From positions 1 through 64,000 of the forward strand of contig CALIZL010000036.1 in NCBI GenBank assembly GCA_938028745.1: DNA of 64,000 nt, read 5' to 3'. The first letter of the stretch is position 1; every line of letters begins with the position of its first letter. Positions 1 to 7,923 of the stretch are shown here, piece after piece. The position numbers and the translations under genes are program-made. The notes below the pieces were generated by a model that saw nothing but the letters and a program-made list of their open reading frames with translations, was not told the DNA's origin and did not search any database. This stretch comes from an uncultured Prevotella sp. (GTDB lineage: Bacteria; Bacteroidota; Bacteroidia; Bacteroidales; Bacteroidaceae).

Positions 1-139
1 ACAAAATCATTTTTAATTTATTGTTCATTGTGCACCTCTCACTCTTTTTTTATTGAAGTTGTCTTGGCTTTTATTATTTCTACAAATTGAGAGGAGTTTA
101 TTGTCTTTGTGATGCAAAATCAAGATAAACACTCCGCTC

Positions 140-274
140 ATGTACGAAATACTGGACAAAGATACAATAAATAATGAAACCCTTCACCATTTATCGGTGG
201 TAAAATGCGGTTATGTCTCAGAAAATGATTTGTTGGTGAGTATTCTTTCACTTGGCTTGTATATTATGACTTAA
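140..274 (+). pseudogene. Remnant of an IS transposase N-terminus
   Basis: A 44-codon reading frame begins MYEILDKDTINNETLHHLSV and continues with KCGYVSENDLL. This resembles the start of IS4/IS5-type transposases common in Bacteroidota (recalled pattern: MxEILDKDTIxxxILPHLSVAKRGYxSxSDLxE). The frame then loses the pattern and stops at 272-274. A shifted frame just after it reads LVYYDLKQGI, which could be the expected ILYKLKTG segment after a frameshift. No catalytic DDE region follows, because GH109 coding sequence on the other strand starts at 327. I infer a decayed 5' fragment; family assignment is from memory only. Confidence 0.45.
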
Positions 275-326
275 AACAAGGTATCGTTTACGATGTCCTC
301 CTATGTCTCCGGTGTCTCTCGAAGAT

Positions 327-1610
327 TTACCGCAATACTTCGCGGCGTGTGAAATCGGGTATCATTACGGGCATCGACCCATGCTCGATAGATAGTTTTG
401 AGAGTTCGGCAATGCAACACCATTCCGCTAAGTCGTACACGTCCATGTCTAGTGGCAAGCCCTGTTGCAGGCATTGCGCCAAACGCACATCCATAAAATA
501 AGACATACCGCCGCGCGAGTCGAGCTGCTTGGCCATACTAATAGTTTGGGCCGAAAAGGGTGGGGCATAGCGATTGAGCAATGTTTCTATTTGCAAAGTA
601 CTCAAAGGCGTGTTGTCTTCGGCAATATCAAGGCCCACTTTAGTGGCTGCATTGGGGCTAAGTAGTACTTCGGGGGTGGGGTATTTGGCAACATATCCCT
701 GTGTGCCAACCACTTGAAACATGCGGCTATATGGGCGCGGTGTCATCACGTTATGTTGTATGAGGATTGTTTTGCCCTTCATGGTTCGTATCATTGTAGA
801 GGTTTGGTCGCCGTTGGCAAAGCTGTCGCAGGCTTTCCCCATCACCTCTTTATACACCTCTTTGCCCAGAAAGGGGGCGGTGTGCATGGCGGTGAGGTAG
901 TGTAAGTGGTCGGTGCGGTGGATGTCTAGCAGCTGACAGGCAGGCCCGATGCTGTGTGTGGGATAGACGTCGCCACAGGTAAGGCGGTTATATTCCATGC
1001 GCCAGGGTGTCCAACGGTGCCCAATGGGATGTGCATAACCACCTTCGACATGCACCACCTCGCCGAACAACCCCTCACGAACCATCTCGCGCACGGCCAT
1101 TTCAAAATGGTCGTACACCGCATTTTCAAGCATCATGCAGTGTTGTTGTGTGCGTTCGGCTGTGTCTACCAATTGCCAAATGTCGTCGAGAGTTAAGGCG
1201 GCAGGCACTTCCACGGCCACGCATTTGCCGCACTGCATGGCATGGAGGGCTATCGGCACGTGCGAAAGCCAGTCGGTACACACATAAACGAGATTCAATC
1301 CCTGTTGTTGGCACAGCTGTCGATAAGCGTTTTCGCCCCAATATGCGGTGGGACGTGGCTGGCCTAGCTGTTCAACGTGTTGCGCAGCCTCTTCTGCGGC
1401 TTGCCTAGACACGTCGCACACGGCTACAATCTGCACGTTTGGGATGTGGCACCATCGCGTAACGGCCATTTGTCCGCGTGCACCCACTCCCACAAATGCC
1501 ACTTGCAAAAGGGGCATGGGCGCGAGGGCTAACGACAAAACGTCGCGCTGACCAGCAGCGCGAGTGGGTGCAGGGGTTTCTAACGGACGTGCCGCAGGCA
1601 TGGTTTCCAT
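327..1610 (-). CDS. GH109-family glycosidase (Gfo/Idh/MocA fold), likely alpha-N-acetylgalactosaminidase
   Basis: 427-residue NAD-binding protein. The Rossmann loop GVGARG lies near residue 41, followed by LVYVCTDW near 107, AVEVPAA near 132, GDVYPTH near 213 and QHNVMTPRPYSRM in the C-terminal half; it ends with PLDMDVYDLAEWCC and PDFTR. These blocks match GH109 enzymes rather than generic sugar dehydrogenases. GH109 members use tightly bound NAD for a redox-assisted elimination that releases alpha-GalNAc, for example from mucin-type or blood-group A glycans. Characterised relatives often carry a Tat signal; here the first 33 residues are Ala/Pro/Thr-rich without a clear twin-arginine motif, so location is uncertain. 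The gene stands alone. Substrate is inferred from family. Confidence 0.85.
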   Translation of the reverse strand: METMPAARPLETPAPTRAAGQRDVLSLALAPMPLLQVAFVGVGARGQMAVTRWCHIPNVQIVAVCDVSRQAAEEAAQHVEQLGQPRPTAYWGENAYRQLCQQQGLNLVYVCTDWLSHVPIALHAMQCGKCVAVEVPAALTLDDIWQLVDTAERTQQHCMMLENAVYDHFEMAVREMVREGLFGEVVHVEGGYAHPIGHRWTPWRMEYNRLTCGDVYPTHSIGPACQLLDIHRTDHLHYLTAMHTAPFLGKEVYKEVMGKACDSFANGDQTSTMIRTMKGKTILIQHNVMTPRPYSRMFQVVGTQGYVAKYPTPEVLLSPNAATKVGLDIAEDNTPLSTLQIETLLNRYAPPFSAQTISMAKQLDSRGGMSYFMDVRLAQCLQQGLPLDMDVYDLAEWCCIAELSKLSIEHGSMPVMIPDFTRREVLR

Positions 1611-1635
1611 TGATATGACGTTTTAAAAATCACTG

Positions 1636-1643
1636 CAAATATA
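1636..1643 (-). promoter_or_regulatory. -7 box upstream of the GH109 gene
   Basis: On the minus strand this reads TATATTTG, matching the Bacteroidota -7 consensus TAnnTTTG, 25 bp before the ATG. No good -33 TTTG is seen at the usual spacing. Confidence 0.45.
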
Positions 1644-1654
1644 CAAAAAAATGG

Positions 1655-1990
1655 GATAGGATGTGAGGTTTTAAGTTTGTGAGTTGATTAGTTTTTGAGT
1701 TTGTAAGTTGGTGTGTTTATGAGTTTGTAAGTTGGTGAGGGTTTGAGTTTATGCGGTTGTGAGGGTGTAAGTTTTTGAGTTTTGGTGTTAGTAAATTCGT
1801 GAGTTAATGAGTTGGTTAGTTTACGATTAGGTTAGGTCATGAACTTACTACCACCGAAACTCATAAACTCAAAAACTTATAAACTTGCCAATTTACAACC
1901 TCACCAACTCAAACCCTCACCAACTTACAGCCTCATAAACTCAAAACTTATAAACTCACCAACTTACAACCTCATAAACTCACCAACTTA
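1655..1990. repeat. Degenerate low-complexity tract (GAGTTTGTAAGTTGGTGAG and its complement)
   Basis: About 8-12 bp degenerate units built from GAGTT/GTAAGTT run on the plus strand to about 1830, and the complementary form AACTCACCAACTTAC runs from about 1860 to 1990. The whole tract is therefore a loose inverted repeat. It abuts the left end of the first large intergenic element. Similar tracts flank most other elements in the window. No coding potential. Confidence 0.75.
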
Positions 1991-2619
1991 AAATCTTATA
2001 ATATATTTTACAAAACAGGTGTCGTTCTCCACACCATTCTAGCGAAAAACTAGCCTGCAAAACAAGCGATTTGCTGCATTTTGCAGCAAATCGCATTTCT
2101 TTTTTAGTCCATTTTTAAGAAGGCTGCCTGCATTTTGCACCATTTAGCCTTTCTAGTTTGGTTGTCAGCTCGTATTTTTTATGCCCAATATGTCACTTTT
2201 AGCCCCTAAAACCCCACTTTTTGATGGTTGTTTTGCCCTTTTTGCCATGTTTTTCATGGCTCAAAAAGGGTTTGTTTATACCATTGCAGTGGATATATAT
2301 GCTTAATCGCCTTGCGTTTAGCACCAAAATGCACTGCGTTTAGCACCAAAATGCACTGCGTTTAGCATCAAAACGCACTGCGTTTAGCGGCATTTTGCAC
2401 TGCATTTAGCAGCAAAACGCACTACATTTAGCGGCAAATAGCCCCGAAATGGGTGCAAATGATGGTGTTTTGAAATAAATATTCATTTTGCCTGCATTCA
2501 CATGCTGCCCCTTTTTGCACCAAAAGCAACCCTCGCGAGAATCGATTTTTTGCGGTAGGGTGAGCGGTTGGTGGATAAAAATGGCACTCATAATGTTAAA
2601 ATCTATGCTGAAAAACGGA
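1985..2619 (+). repeat. Large intergenic element, copy A, with a six-unit 22-bp array
   Basis: First of four related elements. Left end: AACTTAAAATC, then TATTTTACAAAAC and CCATTCTAGCGAAAA. Conserved blocks follow: TTTAGTCCATTTTTAAGAA (2103), CATTTAGCCTTTCTAGTTTG (2141) and CTTTTAGCCCCTAAAA (2195). The array (2315-2446) has six units starting at 2315, 2337, 2359, 2381, 2403 and 2425, with core TTTAGCACCAAAAYGCA. Then come CTCGCGAGAATCGATTTTTT (2532) and ATGTTAAAATCTATGCTGAA (2593). Copy A alone also holds a perfect 13-bp hairpin at 2066-2094 followed by a T-rich run. The 22-bp period is not a multiple of three, so the array is noncoding. Confidence 0.85.
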
Positions 2620-2634
2620 CAAAGCATGAGGTGG

Positions 2635-2745
2635 TGAGTAGGTAAGTTGGCGAGTTGACGAGTTTACAAGTTAACGAATTTACAAGTTAACGAGTAGACA
2701 AGTAAACAGGTTAACGAGTAAATAAGGTGACAAGTTAACAAGCCC
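2635..2745. repeat. Low-complexity tract (GAGTTNACGAGT/ACAAGTTAACGA)
   Basis: About ten degenerate units of 10-11 bp such as GAGTTGACGAGTTTACAAG directly follow copy A and precede the end of the TolC-like gene. Repeat only; no gene seen. Confidence 0.7.
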
Positions 2746-2781
2746 TCTGTAATGCGCCAGCAGTAAGTGTCCAATCTGCCT

Positions 2782-4122
2782 TTACTTTATCTCTCCTGTT
2801 TTATAAAAGTTAAGCAGGTGAATGTTAAGAATGGCCATGTACTTACTTTGCAGCTCGTTTTGCTGAGCGGTAACAAGATTGTTTTTACCTGTCATCAGTT
2901 CGATGATGTTTTTTAGTCCGAGGTTGAACTGCTCGTTCAGCAAGTCGTAGCTTTGTTGCGCGCTTTCAACACTCACCTTAGCTGCCTTGTACTTGTTTTG
3001 GTTGTTGGTGGCTTGCAACCAACATTCCTCGATATTAGAATAAAGAGCCGTTTGCTTATCTTGCAATTCGAGCATCGAACTCTGCCTCTCGAATTGCGCC
3101 CTGTTAACAGCCGTGCGCTTATTGCGATTGTCGAAGAGCGGAATGCTGAGGGTAAGGCCCGCGCCCATGTCGAAGTTGGTTTTTATTTGCGTGCCCCAGG
3201 CATTATTGCTCATTGATGTGGTGTTCGTGCCCATGCTTGCGCCAAGGCTTAGCGTGGGCAGATTTTGCGCCTTGGCCACCTTTATGCTTGTTTCGGCACC
3301 GTTGATGGCTAGCTGTGCAGCCTTTAATTCGGGTCGCCAACTGATGGCTTGGGCATACACCTCGCTAACCGAAGGAATGGATTGTAGTGCCATGTCGTCG
3401 GTGGTAGCAGGCACTGCCACTTCGAAAGGTGCACTGTCGGTGATTTGCAAAAGCTGTTTAAGCTGGCGTTTAAAGTCGGCCAATGTGCTCTGTGCCGAAA
3501 GTACGTTGTATTCTTCTTGTGCTCGCTGTGCGGTGAGTTGTGCCAAGTCGGCTTTGCTCATCTTCCCCACGTTCAGCATCTCTTTTCCTCGTTCCTCGTT
3601 TCGTGCACTCGTTTCTAAGGCCTGTTTGCTTACGTTGATGGCCTCTGCCGAATATAAAATCTGTACGTAGAGTTGCGCAATGCGTTCTTGTATGGTGGCA
3701 GCCGATACCATAGCCTCGGCCTCGGCTTTGCTCATTTGCAGTTGGTTAAGTGCAATGGTGTTTCGGTTGCGGTTTCCGTTCCACAACGTCCATTGGGCAT
3801 TGATAACGTATGTGCCGTTATAGAACACCTTGTCGACACTCGATTGTACCGAGCCGTTGGCCACTCGCGCCGCTCCTGTTTCGGGCCACGGCCGATAGTT
3901 TACGTTTTGCGATGTGGAGGCCGATACCGAAGGCAACAGCTCGGCCTTGCTGTGCAGCATCTCCTCTTCGGCCGACTTAACGGCAATGCGTTGCTTTTGC
4001 AGACTGATGTTGTGCTGCATGGCGTGGCTTATGCAGTCTTTCAATGTCCATTGGTGGGTTTGGGCAAAGAGCATGGTGGGCAAGGCAAAGAGTATGCCTA
4101 GGCTTAGGGTCCATTTCTTCAT
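2782..4122 (-). CDS. TolC-family outer-membrane efflux channel
   Basis: 446 residues from the chosen start MKKWTLSLGILFAL at 4122; an upstream in-frame ATG at 4170 would place 16 extra residues before the signal peptide and was rejected. A signal peptide ends near AQTHQW. Two halves of long amphipathic helices and strands follow, with the OEP-type segments WTLKDCISHAMQHNISLQ (near the N-terminus) and GLTLSIPLFDNRNK (second half). The family forms trimeric channels that let tripartite pumps (RND/MFP or ABC) cross the outer membrane. Here no membrane-fusion or pump gene is adjacent, so it may serve pumps encoded elsewhere. Length is normal for the family. Confidence 0.9.
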   Translation of the reverse strand: MKKWTLSLGILFALPTMLFAQTHQWTLKDCISHAMQHNISLQKQRIAVKSAEEEMLHSKAELLPSVSASTSQNVNYRPWPETGAARVANGSVQSSVDKVFYNGTYVINAQWTLWNGNRNRNTIALNQLQMSKAEAEAMVSAATIQERIAQLYVQILYSAEAINVSKQALETSARNEERGKEMLNVGKMSKADLAQLTAQRAQEEYNVLSAQSTLADFKRQLKQLLQITDSAPFEVAVPATTDDMALQSIPSVSEVYAQAISWRPELKAAQLAINGAETSIKVAKAQNLPTLSLGASMGTNTTSMSNNAWGTQIKTNFDMGAGLTLSIPLFDNRNKRTAVNRAQFERQSSMLELQDKQTALYSNIEECWLQATNNQNKYKAAKVSVESAQQSYDLLNEQFNLGLKNIIELMTGKNNLVTAQQNELQSKYMAILNIHLLNFYKTGEIK

Positions 4123-4421
4123 TGTATGAATAGTTGATGGGTTTACGAGTTGACGAATTGACAAGTTCACAAGTTTACGAGTTTATGTGTTGGCAAGTTG
4201 ACGAATTGAGCGGGTGGTGTGCCTGTTTCGCCATAGGGCTACTGTTTAACAAAGCGTTTTCTCGTTGCTCGAAAAGTGCGTTTTGTTGCCAATTAGACAC
4301 AGAAAGAACTGAAAAAGTTTACAAAGGCGATGGTCTTTAACAATAATTTGTGGTGTTGTGGCCGGGCATTGAAAGCTTGAAAGCATGCCAAAGTGTTGGC
4401 AAAACGCATTTGCATTCGTGT

Positions 4422-6500
4422 CTACACCTCGCTGAAAGGCAAGCGGAATGTGCAACCTGCCTTCCAATTGCTGCATCCGTAAGCCCCTTTGCCCTTGATG
4501 ATAACTCCTTGTTTGCATTGCGGACAGGGCTTACCCACAATGCTGTCGTTGGCTTGGAGGGCTTGCGGTGCGGTTGGTTCGGGCGTGGCCGAGGCCTTTG
4601 TTCCGGTCTGCGCCTTGGCCTTTGGGTTGGCTTGCGTTTTGGCTTTTGGTGCGGATGCCTTCTTCTTGGCGATGGTTTTCTTGAGGTCGTCTTCGGTGGT
4701 GATGGTGATGTGGCGGTTGGAGTTGTCGGCCAACACCTCGTTAACGATTTGGGTTATCTGCGCTTTCAGCTCGTTAACAAACTGCTGCGCATCGTAGTTG
4801 CGGTGCTCGATGTCGCGCAACTTCTTTTCCCAAATGCCAGTTAGTTCGCAACTTTTCAGCAGTTCTTCGCGAATGATGCCAATCAGTTCGATACCCGTTG
4901 GCGTGGGCAAAAGGTTCTTTCGCTCGCGACGGATGTAGTGGCGCTTAAACAAAGTCTCGATGATGCCGGCGCGCGAAGAGGGGCGGCCGATGCCGTTTTC
5001 TTTCAGCGCGCTGCGCAATTCTTCGTCGTCAACGAATTTACCAGCCGTTTCCATAGCGCGCAAAAGCGTTGCCTCGGTGTAGAACTTAGGCGGAACAGTC
5101 CACTTCTCGCTTAGCGTGGGCGTGTGCGGACCCTTTTCGCCCTTGGTAAAGGTGGGTAGCGTGCGTTCTTCGGCCGTTTGTTTGGCCGAATCGTCATCGT
5201 TGTTGGTGTTCGTTTCTTTCGCGTAAAGCACGCGCCAGCCCTGTTCTAATATCTCTTTGCCCGTGGCTTTCAGCTCAATGTCGTCTACTTCGCCCGTCAC
5301 GGTGGTGGTAGAAAATTTGCAATCGGGATAGAACACGGAGATGAAACGCCGCGTAACGAGGTCGTACACGTTGTTTTCCATATCCGAAAGTGCGCCTGCC
5401 GGAACGCCCGTAGGGATGATGGCGTGGTGGTCGGTAACCTTCGACGAGTCGAAAACCTTCTTGCTTTTGTTCAAAGCCTTGCCTAATAGCGGCTGCGTGA
5501 AGGTTTCGTAGCCGCGCACACCTTTTAATATAAGGGGACATTTGGGGTAGATGTCGTCACTAAGATATTGCGTATCTACACGCGGATAGGTGGTGAGTTT
5601 CTTTTCGTAGAGGCTTTGTATGAGGTTAAGCGTGGTTTCGGCCGAGTAGCCGAACTTGCGGTTGCACTCCACTTGCAGCGAAGTGAGGTCGAAGAGGTGG
5701 GGCGGAGCCTCCGTTCCTTTCTTCTTCACAACGCCCGTTATCTCAAAATCTTTGTCGGCGATGGTGGCAAAGGCGCGTTCGCCCTCTTCCTTGTTGGTGA
5801 ACTTGCCTTTGGTGGCGGTGAACAGCGTGTCGCGATAGATGGTTGAAAGCACCCAATAGGCTTCGGGTTTAAAGTTGTCTATCTCTTTCTGCCTGTTAAC
5901 GATGAGGGCGAGGGTGGGCGTTTGTACGCGCCCGATGCTTAGCACCTGTCGGTTTTGCCCATACTTCAAGGTGTACAGGCGCGTGGCGTTCATTCCTAAA
6001 ATCCAATCGCCAATGGCACGGCTAAGTCCTGCTAGGTACAGCGGTTGGTATTCGCTTTGGTCTTTAAGGTTAGCAAAGCCCTGGCGTATGGCCTCTTCGG
6101 TGAGCGACGAAATCCACAATCGCTTAACAGGACATTTGGCTTGCGCCTTCTGCATCACCCACCTTTGTATCAGTTCGCCTTCTTGTCCGGCATCGCCGCA
6201 GTTCACAATCTCGTCGGCGTTTTGCATGAGCCGTTCAATCACTTGGAACTGTTTTTCGATGCCGCGGTCTTCAATTAGCTTTATGCCGAAGCGTTGGGGT
6301 ATCATGGGAAGCGCGCCCAAACTCCACCTTTTCCAATTGTCGGTGTAGTCGTTGGGTTCTTTTAGGGTGCAGAGGTGGCCAAAGGTCCACGTCACTTGAT
6401 ACCCGTTGCCCTCCATGTACCCGTCGCGCTGTGTTGTTGCGCCTATTACAGAGGCGATGTCGCGCGCTACGCTGGGTTTCTCGGCTATGCAAACTATCAT
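4422..6500 (-). CDS. topB: DNA topoisomerase III (type IA)
   Basis: 692 residues, full length. The Toprim domain starts MIVCIAEKPSVARDI with Glu7; its acidic motif is CGDAGQEGE (Asp103, Glu107), in which the second Asp of the usual DxDxE is Gly. The active-site region reads LTTYPRVDTQYL, placing the nucleophilic Tyr at about 305. IGRVQTPTLALIV (189-201) is the conserved type IA segment. A linker rich in Lys/Ala/Thr leads to a C-terminal zinc-binding module (CPQC, then two more Cys). The enzyme relaxes and decatenates DNA through a single-strand passage. The altered Toprim motif is, from memory, common in Bacteroidota TopB. It is a single gene with its own -7 box. Confidence 0.95.
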   Translation of the reverse strand: MIVCIAEKPSVARDIASVIGATTQRDGYMEGNGYQVTWTFGHLCTLKEPNDYTDNWKRWSLGALPMIPQRFGIKLIEDRGIEKQFQVIERLMQNADEIVNCGDAGQEGELIQRWVMQKAQAKCPVKRLWISSLTEEAIRQGFANLKDQSEYQPLYLAGLSRAIGDWILGMNATRLYTLKYGQNRQVLSIGRVQTPTLALIVNRQKEIDNFKPEAYWVLSTIYRDTLFTATKGKFTNKEEGERAFATIADKDFEITGVVKKKGTEAPPHLFDLTSLQVECNRKFGYSAETTLNLIQSLYEKKLTTYPRVDTQYLSDDIYPKCPLILKGVRGYETFTQPLLGKALNKSKKVFDSSKVTDHHAIIPTGVPAGALSDMENNVYDLVTRRFISVFYPDCKFSTTTVTGEVDDIELKATGKEILEQGWRVLYAKETNTNNDDDSAKQTAEERTLPTFTKGEKGPHTPTLSEKWTVPPKFYTEATLLRAMETAGKFVDDEELRSALKENGIGRPSSRAGIIETLFKRHYIRRERKNLLPTPTGIELIGIIREELLKSCELTGIWEKKLRDIEHRNYDAQQFVNELKAQITQIVNEVLADNSNRHITITTEDDLKKTIAKKKASAPKAKTQANPKAKAQTGTKASATPEPTAPQALQANDSIVGKPCPQCKQGVIIKGKGAYGCSNWKAGCTFRLPFSEV

Positions 6501-6523
6501 CTTCTATTATCTAATTAAGACTA

Positions 6524-6531
6524 CAAAGTTA
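6524..6531 (-). promoter_or_regulatory. -7 box for topB
   Basis: Minus-strand TAACTTTG, a full TAnnTTTG match, lies 23 bp before the topB ATG. Confidence 0.55.
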
Positions 6532-6791
6532 GGAATTTTATTTTTAAAATGGTGCGTGCGGCGGGGCTAACTGGTTTATGGCAGGTTGTAAATGTTCTCT
6601 GCAAAGGTGCAAACTTTGGTTCTAAGTGTTGCTTTACGCGGTATTTTTTTTCGGTAGGAGACAGCATTGCTGATGAGCGAGTAAGGCGAAGAAGAGCGGA
6701 AATCGTGCTGATGTTTCGGCAGGCAGGTTAAGAACTTGCCTTAGTGACAGACGGTGTTTGTGCACTTTCCGCACATGAAAAAACATAAAAG

Positions 6792-6842
6792 CTGTGGCAA
6801 AATAGCACTTCGTCTCGCAAAAGAATGCTAACTTTGCCACAG
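6792..6842 (+). promoter_or_regulatory. Nitroreductase promoter with flanking inverted repeat
   Basis: The -7 box TAACTTTG is at 6829-6836. A perfect 10-bp inverted repeat, CTGTGGCAAA at 6792-6801 and TTTGCCACAG at 6833-6842, brackets the core promoter, with its right arm overlapping the -7 box. This could be an operator or a hairpin. The 6501-6790 stretch upstream holds no other recognisable gene. Confidence 0.5.
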
Positions 6843-6875
6843 TACAACATGTTGAACCCTTAAAAAATAAAGCGA

Positions 6876-7385
6876 ATGGACTTTCTGAATTTGGCAAAAG
6901 AACGATTTTCTGCACGTGCTTTCAGTGCACAAGTAGTGGAAGAAGACAAGGTGAACTATCTTTTGGCGTGCGCCCAACGTGCACCCTCGGCCTGCAACAA
7001 GCAACCGTGGCATTTCGTGGTGGCGCAAACGGAGGATGCTCGGCAGAAGGTGCAACAGTGCTACAACCGCGAATGGATGAAGGCGGCACCCCTATACATT
7101 ATTATATATGCAGCCGATGACAGGGCTTGGGTGCGCGAAGACGACGGCAAGAACCACGCCGACATTGACGCAGCCATAGCCATTGAGCACCTTTGCTTGG
7201 CTGCAACGGCAGTGGGCTTGGGCAGTTGCTGGGTGTGTAACTTCGATGTTGCGGCACTGCAAGCGGCCTTCCCGCTGGGCAAAGCGTGGCATCCCGTGGC
7301 CATTCTGCCCATCGGTTATCCTGCAAACACGCCTTCCAAGCCGTCGCCTCGCAAGGAAATTGACGAAATCGTGTCGCGTTTCTAG
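6876..7385 (+). CDS. Nitroreductase-family FMN oxidoreductase
   Basis: 169 residues, the short nitroreductase form. The N-terminus MDFLNLAKERFSARAFS carries the Arg/Ser FMN-phosphate contact typical of the family. RAPSACNKQPWHFVV near residue 36 is the conserved FMN/substrate segment, and AVGLGSCWVCNFD near 112 and ILPIGYPANTPSKPSPRKEI at the C-terminus complete the fold. Members reduce nitroaromatics, quinones or flavins with NAD(P)H as cytosolic dimers; the physiological substrate cannot be read from sequence. A single-gene unit with its own promoter and a strong terminator downstream. Confidence 0.88.
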   Translation: MDFLNLAKERFSARAFSAQVVEEDKVNYLLACAQRAPSACNKQPWHFVVAQTEDARQKVQQCYNREWMKAAPLYIIIYAADDRAWVREDDGKNHADIDAAIAIEHLCLAATAVGLGSCWVCNFDVAALQAAFPLGKAWHPVAILPIGYPANTPSKPSPRKEIDEIVSRF

Positions 7386-7425
7386 TGCTTGAACGCATGC
7401 AAAACGCAACCTTAAAAGCGAGAAA

Positions 7426-7470
7426 AAGCGCGGCGAAGAACCACATAAAGGCTTCACGTCGCGCTTTTTT
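7426..7470 (+). terminator. Rho-independent terminator after the nitroreductase gene
   Basis: AAGCGCGGCGAAG pairs with CTTCACGTCGCGCTT with a small bulge, followed by TTTTTT. Confidence 0.8.
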
Positions 7471-7645
7471 ACAAATTTAAACAGAGTGTCAAAAAGACAA
7501 TTGACATACGCAAACAACAAGTTGTCGCTATTGGATAATCGTTCTTTTCGTTACTTTTTGCAACATATTTTACAGCTAAGGTTTATTTCATTACAAATCA
7601 TTCGCGGCGGAGGAGCATGCCAAACGAAAAATATCCACTAAAAAA

Positions 7646-7677
7646 TTTGGCAGGAATAGCAAAAAAAACTATCTTCG
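7646..7677 (+). promoter_or_regulatory. Promoter of the serC operon
   Basis: TTTG at 7646-7649 and TATCTTCG at 7670-7677 are separated by exactly 20 bp, the preferred Bacteroidota spacing, with one mismatch in the -7 box. This implies a leader of about 240 nt before serC. The leader contains a short frame (7729-7917, starting MGRWILAEQAWL) that may or may not be translated. I recognise no known riboswitch. Confidence 0.55.
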
Positions 7678-7923
7678 CACCATCAACTACCAATTAACGA
7701 TAAAGGCGGGTTCTAAAAGCCACCTACAATGGGTCGCTGGATTTTAGCTGAACAAGCTTGGCTCATTTCCCCAACGAGGCGTAGCAAGCTATGCAACGTG
7801 AAGGAAAAGCAGAAGGCACTAAGCGAGAAACGAAAAGCCATGAAGGGATGCACAACGCCACTAACCCTTGCAGGCCTTAGGACACGCACAAGGATGTCTA
7901 TATTACTAAAAACATAAACGAAT

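Noticed and set aside
1007..1408. 133-codon frame antisense to the GH109 gene
   Set aside because: Lies wholly inside a well-supported gene; composition is that of a shadow frame.
2315..2446. Array as a CRISPR
   Set aside because: Units follow each other without unique spacers, the period is only 22 bp, and no cas genes are in the window.
2406..2627. 73-codon minus-strand frame in element A, with similar residues in the 15105-15326 frame of element B
   Set aside because: The similarity (FNIxSAxxIHQ, DSREG) follows from DNA conservation of the element; the second frame begins in low-complexity repeats, and copy D lacks the frame.
3113..3670. 185-codon frame antisense to the TolC-like gene
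   Set aside because: Shadow of a strong coding region, Ser/Leu/Cys-rich without domain character.
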